Assembly: GCA_965222655.1 (NCBI GenBank) | Contig: CBDCUP010000019.1 | Span: forward strand, 124,001 to 188,000 | Source: CAUZIZ01 sp965222655 | GTDB lineage: Bacteria > Acidobacteriota > UBA6911 > RPQK01 > JAJDTT01 | Reading direction: 5' to 3' | Length of the DNA stretch: 64,000 nucleotides | Part shown: positions 43,257 to 52,545 of the stretch, one piece after another | How the letters are laid out: each line of letters starts with the position of its first letter | Position numbering within the stretch: the stretch's first letter is position 1 | The notes under the pieces: generated by a model | What the model was told of the DNA's origin: nothing | What the model saw: only the letters and a program-made list of their open reading frames with translations | Database searches by the model: none | Position numbers and translations under genes: made by a program

Positions 43257-43837
43257 GGAAGTTCCCCCGACGGATGTTCCCCCGAATCTCCCTCGAGACG
43301 GGCACGGTATTCCTCCTCGAGTATTCCCATAAGGACCAGATCATGCCAGCTCCCGCGCGAGAAGTGCCAGTCTCGCAAAACACCTTCCTCTCTAAAACCG
43401 CACTTCTCGTAGCAACGAACTCCCCGGTGGTTGGATCTCAGGACTCGCAGACCCACCCGGTGCAGTGCCAGTTCTTCGAAGCACACCTTCAGGAAGAGCC
43501 CGATAGCCTCGGTCCCGATACCTTTCGAGAGGGACTGGGGCTGGCCGATAACAATGCCCAATTCGGTGTTCCTCCTCCTCAGGTCGAGATGTTCGTATCC
43601 GATATGTCCGACATACTCGTCATCTTGGGTGCTGCAGATCACGAATTTTCGATTTTCAGGGTCGGTATTGTGTATCTGTGCTTCAACAAATCCCCGGGTC
43701 TCCTCCAAAGACTCGGGCCAGACATAGGCCGCGGTCCACCAGCAGATCTCATCGAGCGTGCGCCAGCTGTGGATCTCCTCGAGATCTTCTATACGGTACT
43801 CACGTAGATAAACGGATTCGCCTACGATGTGTGGCAT
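43253..43837 (-). CDS. GNAT N-acetyltransferase, RimJ/RimL-like
   Basis: A 194-residue acetyl-CoA-dependent acyltransferase. GESVYLREYRIEDLEEIHSW begins the GNAT fold, GIVIGQPQSLSKGIGTEAIG carries the acetyl-CoA pyrophosphate loop, and HRVGLRVLRSNHRGVRCYEK, then CGFREEGVLRD is the standard C-terminal motif. It could acetylate an N-terminus or a small amine. The stop overlaps the amidase start (ATGA), so it is the upstream gene of the pair. Confidence 0.88.
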   Translation of the reverse strand: MPHIVGESVYLREYRIEDLEEIHSWRTLDEICWWTAAYVWPESLEETRGFVEAQIHNTDPENRKFVICSTQDDEYVGHIGYEHLDLRRRNTELGIVIGQPQSLSKGIGTEAIGLFLKVCFEELALHRVGLRVLRSNHRGVRCYEKCGFREEGVLRDWHFSRGSWHDLVLMGILEEEYRARLEGDSGEHPSGELP

Positions 43838-43885
43838 GCTTCCTCCTTCGAACCCGACAGTCGCGGCAGGAGAGCGTCGGCGGCT

Positions 43886-44869
43886 TCACGGGTGTCTACT
43901 CTCGGCCGCCTGGGCCCGCTCTCGACTTCTGACGATTTCCACCAGCCACGAATCAAACAATAGCTGGAACACATGGTAGCTGACGCAGGGGATGGTGGCG
44001 AAGGAAAACGTGGGAAAGAACTCGGCACACACATACAGGGCCGCCGGCAGCGTCTTCTGAGCGCCGGTGAAGACGAAGGCAAGCCGGTCAGGACGCCCCC
44101 ACCCCAAGGCCTTTCCCTGGACCCAGCAAAGAACGACTGCCAATCCATGTACTGCGATAACGGCAAGAATCAAGACACCCAGAGCGGATATCGCCAGGCG
44201 ATCGTCTTCTATTCCGATGCCCATGACACCGGCCGCCACTGCCGTGAAGACGATGAGTATAGTCAGCAGGCGGGAGAGCACCGAAAGCACGACCTGGTGT
44301 CGAGAAAGCAGACTGCTAACCCCTCCGATCCGGCTCAGGGCCTGACCCACGAATACCGGCAAGATCACGACCAGAGCCAGCTTCGGCACCATCTCAAAGG
44401 GATCCAGGGAAATGAGGCTACCGGCCGTGACAAACAGGATCAGCGGTGCCACCACGAAGCTCAACATATTGCTGACAATGGTGACCACCAGTGCGAATGC
44501 GTCATTGCCACCCGCCAGCCGTGTCCAGATGACGGCGGAAGCCAGGGTAGTCGGCATGGCGGAAATCACCAGCAGGCCAAGGGCAAAGTCGCTGCTGGCC
44601 GGCGCTATCAGGATCGATGCAAAGTAGCCGAGTGCGGCGACGATCAGATAGCCTCCGCAGACGGCCGTCAGAACCCGTAGCGGACGTTTGAGGGATCGCA
44701 GAAACTGCGTGCTATCCAGGGCAAGGCCGTTGAGAAGCATGACGGCCGCAACATTCCATCCAGGATCGACCCAACGGATGAGCCAGTCGAAGTGGTGAGG
44801 CCAGCGCACCCCAACCGCAACTGAGGTTGTGAGCACGATTACGAACCAATGCCTTGCCAAGCTTCTCAT
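43886..44869 (-). CDS. BASS-family (bile acid:sodium symporter-like) transporter
   Basis: A 327-residue protein with about nine or ten transmembrane helices, without signal peptide. VLLISAMPTT-like and SNMLSFVVAPLILFV segments, the GGND-linked loop and TGAQKTLPAALYVC agree with the SBF/DUF4137-like subfamily. It probably moves an organic anion with sodium. It lies 48 bp upstream of the GNAT-amidase pair on the same strand, so the unit may import a substrate for the amidase; this link is inference. Confidence 0.82.
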   Translation of the reverse strand: MRSLARHWFVIVLTTSVAVGVRWPHHFDWLIRWVDPGWNVAAVMLLNGLALDSTQFLRSLKRPLRVLTAVCGGYLIVAALGYFASILIAPASSDFALGLLVISAMPTTLASAVIWTRLAGGNDAFALVVTIVSNMLSFVVAPLILFVTAGSLISLDPFEMVPKLALVVILPVFVGQALSRIGGVSSLLSRHQVVLSVLSRLLTILIVFTAVAAGVMGIGIEDDRLAISALGVLILAVIAVHGLAVVLCWVQGKALGWGRPDRLAFVFTGAQKTLPAALYVCAEFFPTFSFATIPCVSYHVFQLLFDSWLVEIVRSRERAQAAESRHP

Positions 44870-44949
44870 GCCGGAACCCGAGCCACTCTCCGGTGGCCAG
44901 GAGCAAGAAGCCTACAACCTTGGGATGAGTGGATTCAATCAGGGTTCCG

Positions 44950-45300
44950 AAGTTAGGGGATCAGGGAACCCCCAGGAAGCACTGTCCCCATTCGAGCAAT
45001 GAAACTTTGTCTAGGACGTGGTGGCGGTCTCCAGGCCGCCGTGCTTCGAGCCAAGAGGCTCGAAAATGGAAGACTTCGGCCTGGAGACCGAAGCCACGTT
45101 GCACTGGCACAGGCTTATCGAAGTTTCAGCTTAGTCCTGCCCCCGCTGCGCTGCCCCATTCGAGAACGAAACTTCAGTCGAGGGACGTGGCGGTGGCCTC
45201 CGTGCCGCCGGGTTCTTTCCTTCGAGCCTATGGCTCGAAAGACGGCGGCTCGGAGGCCACCGCTACGGTTTCTTGGACAATCGTCTGGGAAAGGCCCTAT
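44950..45300. repeat. two composite repeats in tandem, GGCC-rich cores
   Basis: Copy one: flank CCCCATTCGAGCAATGAAAC (about 44987), core 45016-45099. Copy two: flank CGAAGTTTCAGCTTAGTCC (45118) and GCCCCATTCGAGAACGAAAC (about 45152-45171), core 45185-45267. The core inner hairpin TTCGAGCC..GGCTCGAA is in both. Bases 44870-45344 hold no gene. Confidence 0.85.
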
Positions 45301-45344
45301 CCAGTTCTAAATCAATGAATTACGTCCTTTTCCCATTCCAATCT

Positions 45345-45567
45345 GAAAATGAAGTTTCAGCTTAGTCCCGCCCCCAGCAAGGCCTGGCCCCATTCGAGAA
45401 AGAAACTTTGGTTGTCTCTTACTGCGACATTGATAGCGCCGTGTCGGTTGTAGGACGGGCACTCTTGCCCGTCAAGGACGGCGACGGGCAGGAGTGCCCG
45501 TCCTACAAACAGCCACGGCTCGGTTAGATGAGCTCTTGCACGACCTCCTAGCAAATGAAGTTTCAGC
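45345..45567. repeat. composite repeat with GGGCACTCTTGCCCG core
   Basis: Bracketed by direct repeats AATGAAGTTTCAGCTTAGTC at 45349 and again at 45553-45571. Flank GCCCCATTCGAGAAAGAAAC about 45388. Core hairpin 45449-45506: TGTAGGACGGGCACTCTTGC and GGGCAGGAGTGCCCGTCCTA. It abuts the stop of the following gene, which shares its last bases. Confidence 0.88.
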
Positions 45568-46176
45568 TTAGTCGGTGGAATACGGTGCTCTGTTCGCTTC
45601 CATCCGGAGCGAGTCGAGCGTCAGACTGAACTGGAAGAGACCCTCGGACATCTTCTCACTCAGGTCGACCGACAGTAGGCCTGCATCCGGAATCTGATCT
45701 AATTCTGGCATGGGCTCCGGAGTATACAGACCCAGGACTGAGCCGAATCTACCGCGGATACTCTGGCTGAGCTCCTCGACAAAGGCACGGCGATCCTCCC
45801 GCTCGGTTGCCTCGCGAGCCTGCGCCTGCTCGGACTGGGATACCGGAGGATTGGAAAGCAACGGAAACGAGAGCGTGAAATCGACTCCCTGCTTGGTAAC
45901 GAGCACGCTTTCAGCCGAGATTTCCCTTACCTCGAATCCCTCGATCTGGTCGCCTACCCTGTACCATCTGGCGCGCCTTTGCGATTCTCCACCGAGAAAT
46001 CGACTGCCTTCGTCCTTCTGGATCACGCCGTAGAGGGCGAGTGCGGGTGGGGCCACATCCGGTGTAGTCGCTTCGCCAGCCAGGGCCTGACCTCCGAGAA
46101 CTGTCATCAGCACTGCCAGGAACAGACGGCGAAAGACGGATTTCGGCACACTTCCTACAAACCTCTGTAGTAACAT
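45568..46176 (-). CDS. exported hypothetical protein, possibly PulC/GspC-like
   Basis: A 202-residue protein with signal peptide (RLFLAVLMTVLGGQALAGE). Residues about 48-105 (ALYGVIQKDEGSRFLGGESQ, then RARWYRVGDQIEGFEVREIS) resemble the homology region of type II secretion GspC proteins, in which a small beta-barrel ends with a VTxxG.R-like strand. The resemblance is modest and no other secretion gene is near. It is followed on the same strand, 90 bp upstream of its start, by another exported hypothetical. Confidence 0.5.
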   Translation of the reverse strand: MLLQRFVGSVPKSVFRRLFLAVLMTVLGGQALAGEATTPDVAPPALALYGVIQKDEGSRFLGGESQRRARWYRVGDQIEGFEVREISAESVLVTKQGVDFTLSFPLLSNPPVSQSEQAQAREATEREDRRAFVEELSQSIRGRFGSVLGLYTPEPMPELDQIPDAGLLSVDLSEKMSEGLFQFSLTLDSLRMEANRAPYSTD

Positions 46177-46266
46177 TCAGCTTCTCCCTCTTGAGGTGAA
46201 CTACGAGGTAGGAAGTTGTTGGGTAACGGAATCCACGAAGGACAGCGGCGAGTCGCTCCCTAGGAT

Positions 46267-46758
46267 CTACTGCGCACCAATGGTGAAAGGCGAGAAGCTT
46301 TCACACAGTAGCTCGCCCGTCTCCGGGCTCAGCAAACGGACTCCCAGGACGACGGTTCCGCTGAGCGAATCAACTACATGCTGATCCACCTGGAAAAGCT
46401 CCCCTAGCCCTGCCTCCACCAGATCCCAGTAGAAGGATCCTGGCAGTTCAACGCTGCCATCCGACCCATCATTGATCACCGATGCTGGTGGGAGATCCGA
46501 GGAAGAGGGAAACTCCAACCACACCTTCCACTCGGTGGCGAGTTGATCCTCTCCTTGATTCTCAACGACAAAGGTTTGGAGCTCCACTGTATCCCCGAGC
46601 CGATAGCTCTCTTGTGTCATCTGGGTTCGACAGATGACCGTGGAGCCGTCCTCACCTCCGTATAGAAGGGAGCCCGTGAACAGCAGACTCAGCCCCAACA
46701 TCCAAGCCAAGCCGGCACAGCGCTGGGACCACGTCTTTGTGGAGTTTTCCTGAAACAT
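46267..46758 (-). CDS. exported hypothetical protein
   Basis: A 163-residue protein from the ATG at 46758. The leader has a hydrophobic core (GLAWMLGLSLLFTGSLLYGG), then a beta-rich body with CRTQMTQESYRLGDTVELQT and FVVENQGEDQLATEWKVWLE, similar in style to secreted BsuPI-like or Ig-like domains. It ends FSPFTIGAQ. No family recognised with confidence. Probably in the periplasm or at the surface. Confidence 0.55.
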   Translation of the reverse strand: MFQENSTKTWSQRCAGLAWMLGLSLLFTGSLLYGGEDGSTVICRTQMTQESYRLGDTVELQTFVVENQGEDQLATEWKVWLEFPSSSDLPPASVINDGSDGSVELPGSFYWDLVEAGLGELFQVDQHVVDSLSGTVVLGVRLLSPETGELLCESFSPFTIGAQ

Positions 46759-46916
46759 AGACCGATCGTGGAGATGGGTCCGGAGACCCAAACTCTACAT
46801 TCCTTCCTCACGGAACTTGATCGGTTCGACTCAGGTTAGAGTGTGTGACGACAAACACAGAACGCGGAACACCGGCGAGATTTGTCTCGATAACCGGCGA
46901 AGGGGAGGTGGGAACC

Positions 46917-48029
46917 CTAGAGATTCGTTGGGTGGGAGTTGAGCTGGACCGGACCCTCGGCTGAAAGCCAGTAGGTGTTTTCGATTCGCAGACCGCCCTG
47001 AAGCTCGGGATTGTAGAGCGCCGGCTCAACCGAGATCACATCACCCAGGCGGAGAACGTGATCGCTCTCGGGTATGAGACGGGGATTCTCGTGTCCACCC
47101 ATGCCGACACCGTGCCCCAGATGATGCCAGAAGGTACCCGCGGAGAGGGAATCCTTTTCCAGAAAATCACGGACCAACTGATAGGCTTCACGCGCTGGAC
47201 GGCCCGGTTCGAGCAAGGTTTCCGCCAACTCCAGTGCCTGGCAGACGATTTCGCGGCCCCTCTCTTGCACTGCAGTGGCAGGACCGACTGCCATGGTCCG
47301 GCATAGATCTGCTCCATAGCCCCAGCATTCGGGGAAGACGTCATAGACACACAAATCACCCGACTCGATGCATCGATCAATGGGAGCTCCCCCCTCCGTT
47401 AGACTCCTGGGGCCGGTCGCGAAATCACCACCTATCTCAACCGGACCAGCTGCCTGAGCGATCATCGCTCCTGAGATCTCGATGTAGAGCTCGATCTCCG
47501 ATACCCCGGGTTGAATGACTTCACGGGCGCGACTGAAGCCGGCTTCGGCCACGGCAGAAACCTGGCGGATGACATCAACCTCATCCGGGTCTCGGTTACG
47601 GCGTAGATCCGCAAGCTCGGCAGACACGTCGACAATCTCGCACTGAGGCAGACCGTCACGGATCAGATCGATGGCCATTCCGTTAGCCGAATCCTTTTCG
47701 ACGCCGACTCGTTTCGCTGCATGCCCCTTCAGCCTGGGTGCCAGCGCTAGGATGGCCTCCTGCCAGGGCTGGTCCAGAACACGTCGTGGAGAGTAGGATT
47801 CGAATGGGACTACCTCCGCACTGACCGGAGGAGTGCCGGAATCGGTTGCGAGCAACGGTGTGGAGTCTCCCCCAATCCACAAAAACACTGGAGTCCCGGG
47901 CTTCAGCACTACCGCCTCCAGGTAGCACACATTGCGGCTATCGGTGAGCAGGAGTGCATCCCACCGCTTCTCCCGCATCAGGTTCCTCACTCGAAGTAAC
48001 CGTCCTCTGCACCCTTCCGCTGTCAACAT
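46917..48029 (-). CDS. M24-family metallopeptidase (Xaa-Pro aminopeptidase-like)
   Basis: A 370-residue cytoplasmic enzyme with the creatinase fold. The N-terminal non-catalytic domain includes WDALLLTDSRNVCYLEAVVL. The dinuclear metal site has Asp in CVYDVFPECWGYGADLCRTM, His in HHLGHGVGMGGHENP and two Glu in VISVEPALYNP and GGLRIENTYWL. It removes the residue before proline, or may act as a prolidase. Normal length. The amidohydrolase gene lies upstream on the same strand (77 bp). Confidence 0.9.
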   Translation of the reverse strand: MLTAEGCRGRLLRVRNLMREKRWDALLLTDSRNVCYLEAVVLKPGTPVFLWIGGDSTPLLATDSGTPPVSAEVVPFESYSPRRVLDQPWQEAILALAPRLKGHAAKRVGVEKDSANGMAIDLIRDGLPQCEIVDVSAELADLRRNRDPDEVDVIRQVSAVAEAGFSRAREVIQPGVSEIELYIEISGAMIAQAAGPVEIGGDFATGPRSLTEGGAPIDRCIESGDLCVYDVFPECWGYGADLCRTMAVGPATAVQERGREIVCQALELAETLLEPGRPAREAYQLVRDFLEKDSLSAGTFWHHLGHGVGMGGHENPRLIPESDHVLRLGDVISVEPALYNPELQGGLRIENTYWLSAEGPVQLNSHPTNL

Positions 48030-48105
48030 CGCAGTGTTCTCCTCAGATTGATTCGCTCATGACCGGCTGTCCAACCACGTTCACGCCGGCTCGGGTTCGA
48101 CCGCC

Positions 48106-49353
48106 TTAGTGCACTGGATCGTGAATCTCGAGACGGCTCCAGCTTGCGCGCTGCGACCGGATCGTGTCCGGATTCGGCCAGCGAAGTGGATGCGTCAGCT
48201 CGACCAGCTGTCCCGCCTTCCAAACTGCCCGAGCTTCCAAGCGATGCTCAATGCGCCGCATCTGGGACTGGCAGTCCTCCAGGTCCAGATCAACAGATTG
48301 CAGCGAGAACACCGCAATATCAGCCTCGCGTCCGACTTCGAGCGTCCCGATTCGATCCTCCCAACCGATAGCCCGGGCGGGCGTAATGGAGGAAGCTCTG
48401 ATGACTTCTGGCAGCGAGAGACCCAGGTGCAGCAGCCGCGTCATCACGGTTGCCATGTCATAGGCAGGCCCCTCGCAGGTCAAACTATGCATATCGGTGC
48501 TGATGATGTCAGGCCAGAATCCTTCCCTGGCACAGATTTCACCTACAGTCCAACTGAAGGCTCCCACCCCATGTCCCAGGTCGAACAGGACGCCGTTTTC
48601 TCGCGCCGACTTGACCGCCGGGTGGACCCTCCGAGTCGCCGGATCGATCACGCTACTGGGGTACCCATGATAGCAGTGGGTATAGACATCGCCCGGCAGC
48701 ATTTTCCCGGGGCAATCCTCCAGGGGAACCGAAGACGAAGTGTGGTGGACCATCAGTGGCAATTCAACAGCTCGTGCCGCCTCCAGAGCACGGCGAAAGG
48801 CCTCCGCCTCATTGCGCCCCTCGTCGGCAAGGTTACTTGAAAGACGCACCTTGACGCCGACAATCACCTCGCGATCGGCTTCGATGCAATCGACACATCC
48901 CTGGGTGTCCACCAGCTTCAGCGATTCGAGTTCTCCCGGAATGCTGGGATGTCCCCCCAGAGTGCTGAAGGAGAGCCCGGTGCAAGAGATGTTCAGGAAG
49001 GCGAGAAGACGGGTCCTGAAGTGATCGATGGCATAGCCGCGAAGACCCGGGTAGGTGGAAAAACCAGCGCTGCCGGCGTCAACAGCGGTGGTCACCCCTC
49101 GTCCCAGGCAATAACGATCCACCGGAATCCCGAGTGGAGTCGCCAGATGGTATCCGTGGACGTGCAGATCGACCAATCCTGGCGTCACAATCTGGCCGGA
49201 AGCATCGAAACTCGCATCCGCTTCGGACGGGTCCAGGCGAGGAGAAACGGCTACGATTCGACCGTCTTTGACGGCAACATCGCACAGCTGGTCTCGGTCC
49301 TGGGCGGGATCGAGCACCCGTCCGCCGTGGATGATCCAATCGTATTTTTTCAT
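48106..49353 (-). CDS. amidohydrolase/dihydroorotase-like enzyme
   Basis: A 415-residue TIM-barrel hydrolase from ATG 49353. The HxH metal site is in TPGLVDLHVHGYHLATPLG. Further ligands are in PLMVHHTSSSVP, YTHCYHGYPS and IISTDMHSLTCEGPA, and the Lys in VIVGVKVRLSS is placed as in the family's carboxylated lysine. The C-terminal strand returns to the small beta domain (READIAVFSL). It belongs to the EF0837-like group, which hydrolyses N-acyl or cyclic amino-acid derivatives. Together with the M24 gene it may salvage peptides or modified amino acids. Confidence 0.85.
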   Translation of the reverse strand: MKKYDWIIHGGRVLDPAQDRDQLCDVAVKDGRIVAVSPRLDPSEADASFDASGQIVTPGLVDLHVHGYHLATPLGIPVDRYCLGRGVTTAVDAGSAGFSTYPGLRGYAIDHFRTRLLAFLNISCTGLSFSTLGGHPSIPGELESLKLVDTQGCVDCIEADREVIVGVKVRLSSNLADEGRNEAEAFRRALEAARAVELPLMVHHTSSSVPLEDCPGKMLPGDVYTHCYHGYPSSVIDPATRRVHPAVKSARENGVLFDLGHGVGAFSWTVGEICAREGFWPDIISTDMHSLTCEGPAYDMATVMTRLLHLGLSLPEVIRASSITPARAIGWEDRIGTLEVGREADIAVFSLQSVDLDLEDCQSQMRRIEHRLEARAVWKAGQLVELTHPLRWPNPDTIRSQRASWSRLEIHDPVH

Positions 49354-49377
49354 GTCAATCCCGCACCACGAAGCACC

Positions 49378-49520
49378 GGCAGCATTCGAGAAGGAAGCTT
49401 CGGTTCGAGGGCGTGGCGGCGGTCTCCAGGCCGTAGTGCTTCGAGCCAAGGGCTCGCGCGAAGAATGCTTCAGCCTGGAGACCGAACCCACGTCCGTCAC
49501 GCACAGGAACCGAATGAACT
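49378..49520. repeat. composite repeat, GGCC-rich core
   Basis: Flank CATTCGAGAAGGAAGCTTCG at about 49384 leads to the core at 49411-49492, with arms GCGTGGCGGCGGTCTCCAGG and AGCCTGGAGACCGAACCCAC. It ends with CCGAATGAACTTCCAGCTGG (49508-49527). It sits between the amidohydrolase start and the M16 stop, so it must be read through or act as a boundary of transcripts. Confidence 0.8.
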
Positions 49521-49533
49521 TCCAGCTGGGTTC

Positions 49534-51033
49534 TTACTCAACGTTCACTGGCGACGAATCCACGAGCTTCCCCTCCGTATCGTAGACCCGGACCGGACCG
49601 TGCTTGGCTAGGACTTCCTCGATCGAAGCCCGATCCCCAACGGCTACTACCTGGAAGGAGGCGGGGTTCAGATAGGTTTTGGCTACGCGCAGGACGTCTT
49701 TGGCTGAGACTTCCATGATCTTTGCTGGATAGGCGTCCCAGTAATCCAATGGGAAATCGTATCGTTTTCGAGTGATCGCGTAGACCAGCAGTTGCAGTGG
49801 CTTCTCCAGCGAAAGAGCGAAGCTCGAGACCACCGATCGCTTGATCTCCTCCAACTCGGCCTCCGGCACTTCCTCCCCTCGAATCCGAGCAATTTCGTTG
49901 CCGAACTCCTCCATGGCTCCCCGAGTGGCTTCGGTCCTCATATCTCCAATGGCCATGAACGGTCCAGGGTATTGCAAGGCTGTGAAATGACTATAGGCTC
50001 CGTAGGTGTAACCCTTTTCCTCGCGAAGCTTGATGAAGAGCCGGGAGGCTGCGCCCCCGCCCAGGATCCGGTTCATGACGACCATTGGCACATAGTCTTG
50101 ATGGCGACGATCGATGGCAATGTTACCCATGAGTATCGTGGTCTGAACTGAGCCGGGACGGTTCACCAGATGAACTTGCCGCGTCTGGGTCGGGGAAGGC
50201 GACGGGGGTAGCGTGACGGCCGCCTCGAGCCGCTTCCATTCTCCCAACCAATGCTTCAGCTTGGGAACCAGCTCCGCGGCTCGTACGCGGCCGGCGATTC
50301 CCAGAATCGCATTCTTGGGGCTGAAACGGCTCCGGTGCCAATCGACCAGTGCCTTCGGGGTCATGGCCTCGAGACTCTTCAACGTCGGCGCGACGACCGC
50401 TGCGGGGTGATCTCCATAGACCGACAACTTGAATCGCTCCCGGGCTAGAAAGGAAGGAGAAGCGCGCTGTTGGCGCAACTGCACCTTCAATCTCTCTCTC
50501 AGTTTGTTGAGTTCCCCTTCGGGAAAGGTGGGGTGCAGGAGTACATCTGCCAAAAGGGCAAACAGTGGCTCGATGTTTTCGCTCAGTCCCGATCCCCTGA
50601 TCACAGCCGCGGCCGATCCGAACGACGCCGAGGCCGACAGGCTTGCCCCTAAAGCTTCGATCTCCTCGGCGATCTGCTGACTGCTTCGCTTCTTGGTTCC
50701 CTCGACCAACATGCGGGCGGCGACATGCGCCAGGCCCGCGGACTCTCGGGGCTCGTAGATAGGCCCTGCACCGTCAATCTGTAGATAGACCGAGACCAAG
50801 GGAAAACGGCCATCTTCTAGGACGAGGACGGTCAGACCGTTCTCCAGGACTACCTCCTGGGGCCGTGGAAGCTTGGGCTGCAGGACTTCTTTAGAGACGG
50901 GTGCCCGATTCTTGCGTTCCACTTTGCTGACCGCCGTGCCCTTCGATTCCTGAGCCGCCTCGATTGGAACCGTTGACAAGACAAGTAGGCAAAGGACAAC
51001 TAGCCCGAACCTCGGCAGATCGTTTCGAATCAT
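49534..51033 (-). CDS. M16-family peptidase, non-catalytic partner
   Basis: A 499-residue exported protein with signal peptide (FGLVVLCLLVLSTVPIEAAQ). It has the M16 fold, but the inverted zinc motif HxxEH is replaced by HVAARMLVEGT, so the zinc ligands are missing. Blocks such as LVNRPGSVQTTILMGN and GGGAASRLFIKLREEKGYTY are typical of the partner subunit. It overlaps the active M16 gene by 4 bp. Together they probably form a heterodimeric protease like mitochondrial processing peptidase pairs. Confidence 0.88.
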   Translation of the reverse strand: MIRNDLPRFGLVVLCLLVLSTVPIEAAQESKGTAVSKVERKNRAPVSKEVLQPKLPRPQEVVLENGLTVLVLEDGRFPLVSVYLQIDGAGPIYEPRESAGLAHVAARMLVEGTKKRSSQQIAEEIEALGASLSASASFGSAAAVIRGSGLSENIEPLFALLADVLLHPTFPEGELNKLRERLKVQLRQQRASPSFLARERFKLSVYGDHPAAVVAPTLKSLEAMTPKALVDWHRSRFSPKNAILGIAGRVRAAELVPKLKHWLGEWKRLEAAVTLPPSPSPTQTRQVHLVNRPGSVQTTILMGNIAIDRRHQDYVPMVVMNRILGGGAASRLFIKLREEKGYTYGAYSHFTALQYPGPFMAIGDMRTEATRGAMEEFGNEIARIRGEEVPEAELEEIKRSVVSSFALSLEKPLQLLVYAITRKRYDFPLDYWDAYPAKIMEVSAKDVLRVAKTYLNPASFQVVAVGDRASIEEVLAKHGPVRVYDTEGKLVDSSPVNVE

Positions 51034-52403
51034 CCCTTCTCCTTGGCGGGTGTCTTCTTCTTGGGCAGTGTCACGATGACGCTACGCTTTTTCTTGATGA
51101 GATAGGTCCTGGAAACTCGCTTGATGTCCTCCGGGGTCACCTTTCGGTAGTTCTCCTCGATCTTGTTGATCAGTCCAGCTTCGTTGAAGTAGGTGGCGTA
51201 GCGAGCCAAGGCGACCGATCGTCTCAACGTCCCCACCAGCGACTGGACTCGCTGCCGGCGCACCTGCATCAGCACCTTGTTGAGCTCCGACTCGGAGACG
51301 GTCTCTCGCTGCAGACGCTCCAGCTCCTGGTAGACGATTCCCTCGATCTCCGCCAGCTCTCGGTCCGGTCGAGCCAGAATATCGAGCGTGAACAAGGAGG
51401 GACCTCGTCGGTCATAGGCTCCTCCGAAGACATCCGTGGCTACTTCCTTCTCCTTGACCAGCTTCTGATAGAGCCGCGAGGAGCGTCCTCCCACCAGTAG
51501 CTCCTCGATCACACTGAGCGCATACCAGTCGGGGGTATTTCCTGGAGGAATCTTGAAGACGATGTCGATTCGAGGCACTCGTGCGAAGGCGTCCTCGATC
51601 GTCTTCCGGCGCTCCCCTTTCTGCTCGGGTTCGGTGACGTCCGGCACCGGAGGCGCAGGCTGAGAGGGTATTTTTCCGAAATGCTTCTTGATCTTGTCTA
51701 GTGCCGTTTGGGTTTCGAAGTCACCTACCAGCGCCAGGACCGCATTATTGGGCGCATAGTAGATGCGAAAGAACTCGGCGATATCCTGGACGGTGGCCGC
51801 ACTCAGGTCCTCCATGGAACCGATCGTCGAGTGCTTGTAGGCAAAATTGTCGTAGACGGTATCCAGGATGGCTTCCCAGGTTCGACCATAGGGCTGATTG
51901 TCATAACTCCGCCGACGTTCTTCCTTCACGGTCTTTCGCTGATTCTCCAGATTCGCTTCGTCGATGACCAGCGAGCGCATCCGGTCGGCTTCGAGGAAGA
52001 GTCCCAGCTCGAGCTGGTTGGAAGGCAGGGCCTCGTAATAATTTGTCCGATCCGCGTTGGTCGTACCGTTCATGTCCCCGCCGTTGTTCTCGATCAAGAT
52101 GAAATGCTCACCCTTCCCCACGTTCTTGGAGCCCTGAAACATCATGTGCTCGAACAGATGGGCGAATCCGGTCCGGCCCCGCTTCTCGTCCCGGGATCCT
52201 GCGTTGTAAGTAACACAAATGGAGTAGGTTGGAGCTGAATGATCCTCCGAGAGAATTACCCGCAGACCGTTATCGAGCTTGAATTCCCGAAACGGGATTT
52301 CGAAGGTCCCTGCCTCGGGACCTGCGACCGAGTGGGAACAAGGCAGGATGAGAACAGCAGCCAAACCCATCCAGTAGAGAGGACTTCGACTCTTGGTTGG
52401 CAT
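51030..52403 (-). CDS. M16-family zinc peptidase, catalytic subunit
   Basis: A 457-residue exported protein from ATG 52403 with signal peptide (PLYWMGLAAVLILPCSHSVA). The zinc motif HLFEH is in RTGFAHLFEHMMFQGSKNVG and the distant Glu in the block ENQRKTVKEERRRSYDNQPY. The C-terminal half carries GGRSSRLYQKLVKEKEVATD. It precedes the non-catalytic partner with ATGA overlap. Substrates are probably periplasmic peptides. A longer open frame upstream to 52514 lacks support. Confidence 0.92.
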   Translation of the reverse strand: MPTKSRSPLYWMGLAAVLILPCSHSVAGPEAGTFEIPFREFKLDNGLRVILSEDHSAPTYSICVTYNAGSRDEKRGRTGFAHLFEHMMFQGSKNVGKGEHFILIENNGGDMNGTTNADRTNYYEALPSNQLELGLFLEADRMRSLVIDEANLENQRKTVKEERRRSYDNQPYGRTWEAILDTVYDNFAYKHSTIGSMEDLSAATVQDIAEFFRIYYAPNNAVLALVGDFETQTALDKIKKHFGKIPSQPAPPVPDVTEPEQKGERRKTIEDAFARVPRIDIVFKIPPGNTPDWYALSVIEELLVGGRSSRLYQKLVKEKEVATDVFGGAYDRRGPSLFTLDILARPDRELAEIEGIVYQELERLQRETVSESELNKVLMQVRRQRVQSLVGTLRRSVALARYATYFNEAGLINKIEENYRKVTPEDIKRVSRTYLIKKKRSVIVTLPKKKTPAKEKG

Positions 52404-52507
52404 GGGTCGTTCCTTTGCCGATTCCGCGGAACTCAAGAAGCAGCCCGCGCCTTCCCGGCCTATTCTATAGAAATGTTCACCAGGCTGAAACTTCCTTGGG
52501 TCCCCCC

Positions 52508-52545
52508 GTGCCACGGCCTTCCAGGCCGTGATCGTGGAGCCTCCG
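52508..52545. repeat. hairpin repeat, copy 2
   Basis: CACGGCCT TCC AGGCCGTG (52512-52530) with the adjacent GTGGAG segment. The reverse complement of the repeat at 139-178. It lies between the M16 pair and tdh, which are divergent, in a 278-bp gap with no other feature that I can support. Confidence 0.5.

Noticed and set aside
38968..45506. A CRISPR array, because short palindromic units recur
   Set aside because: Copies are dispersed over kilobases, lack regular spacing and unique spacers, and no cas gene is present.
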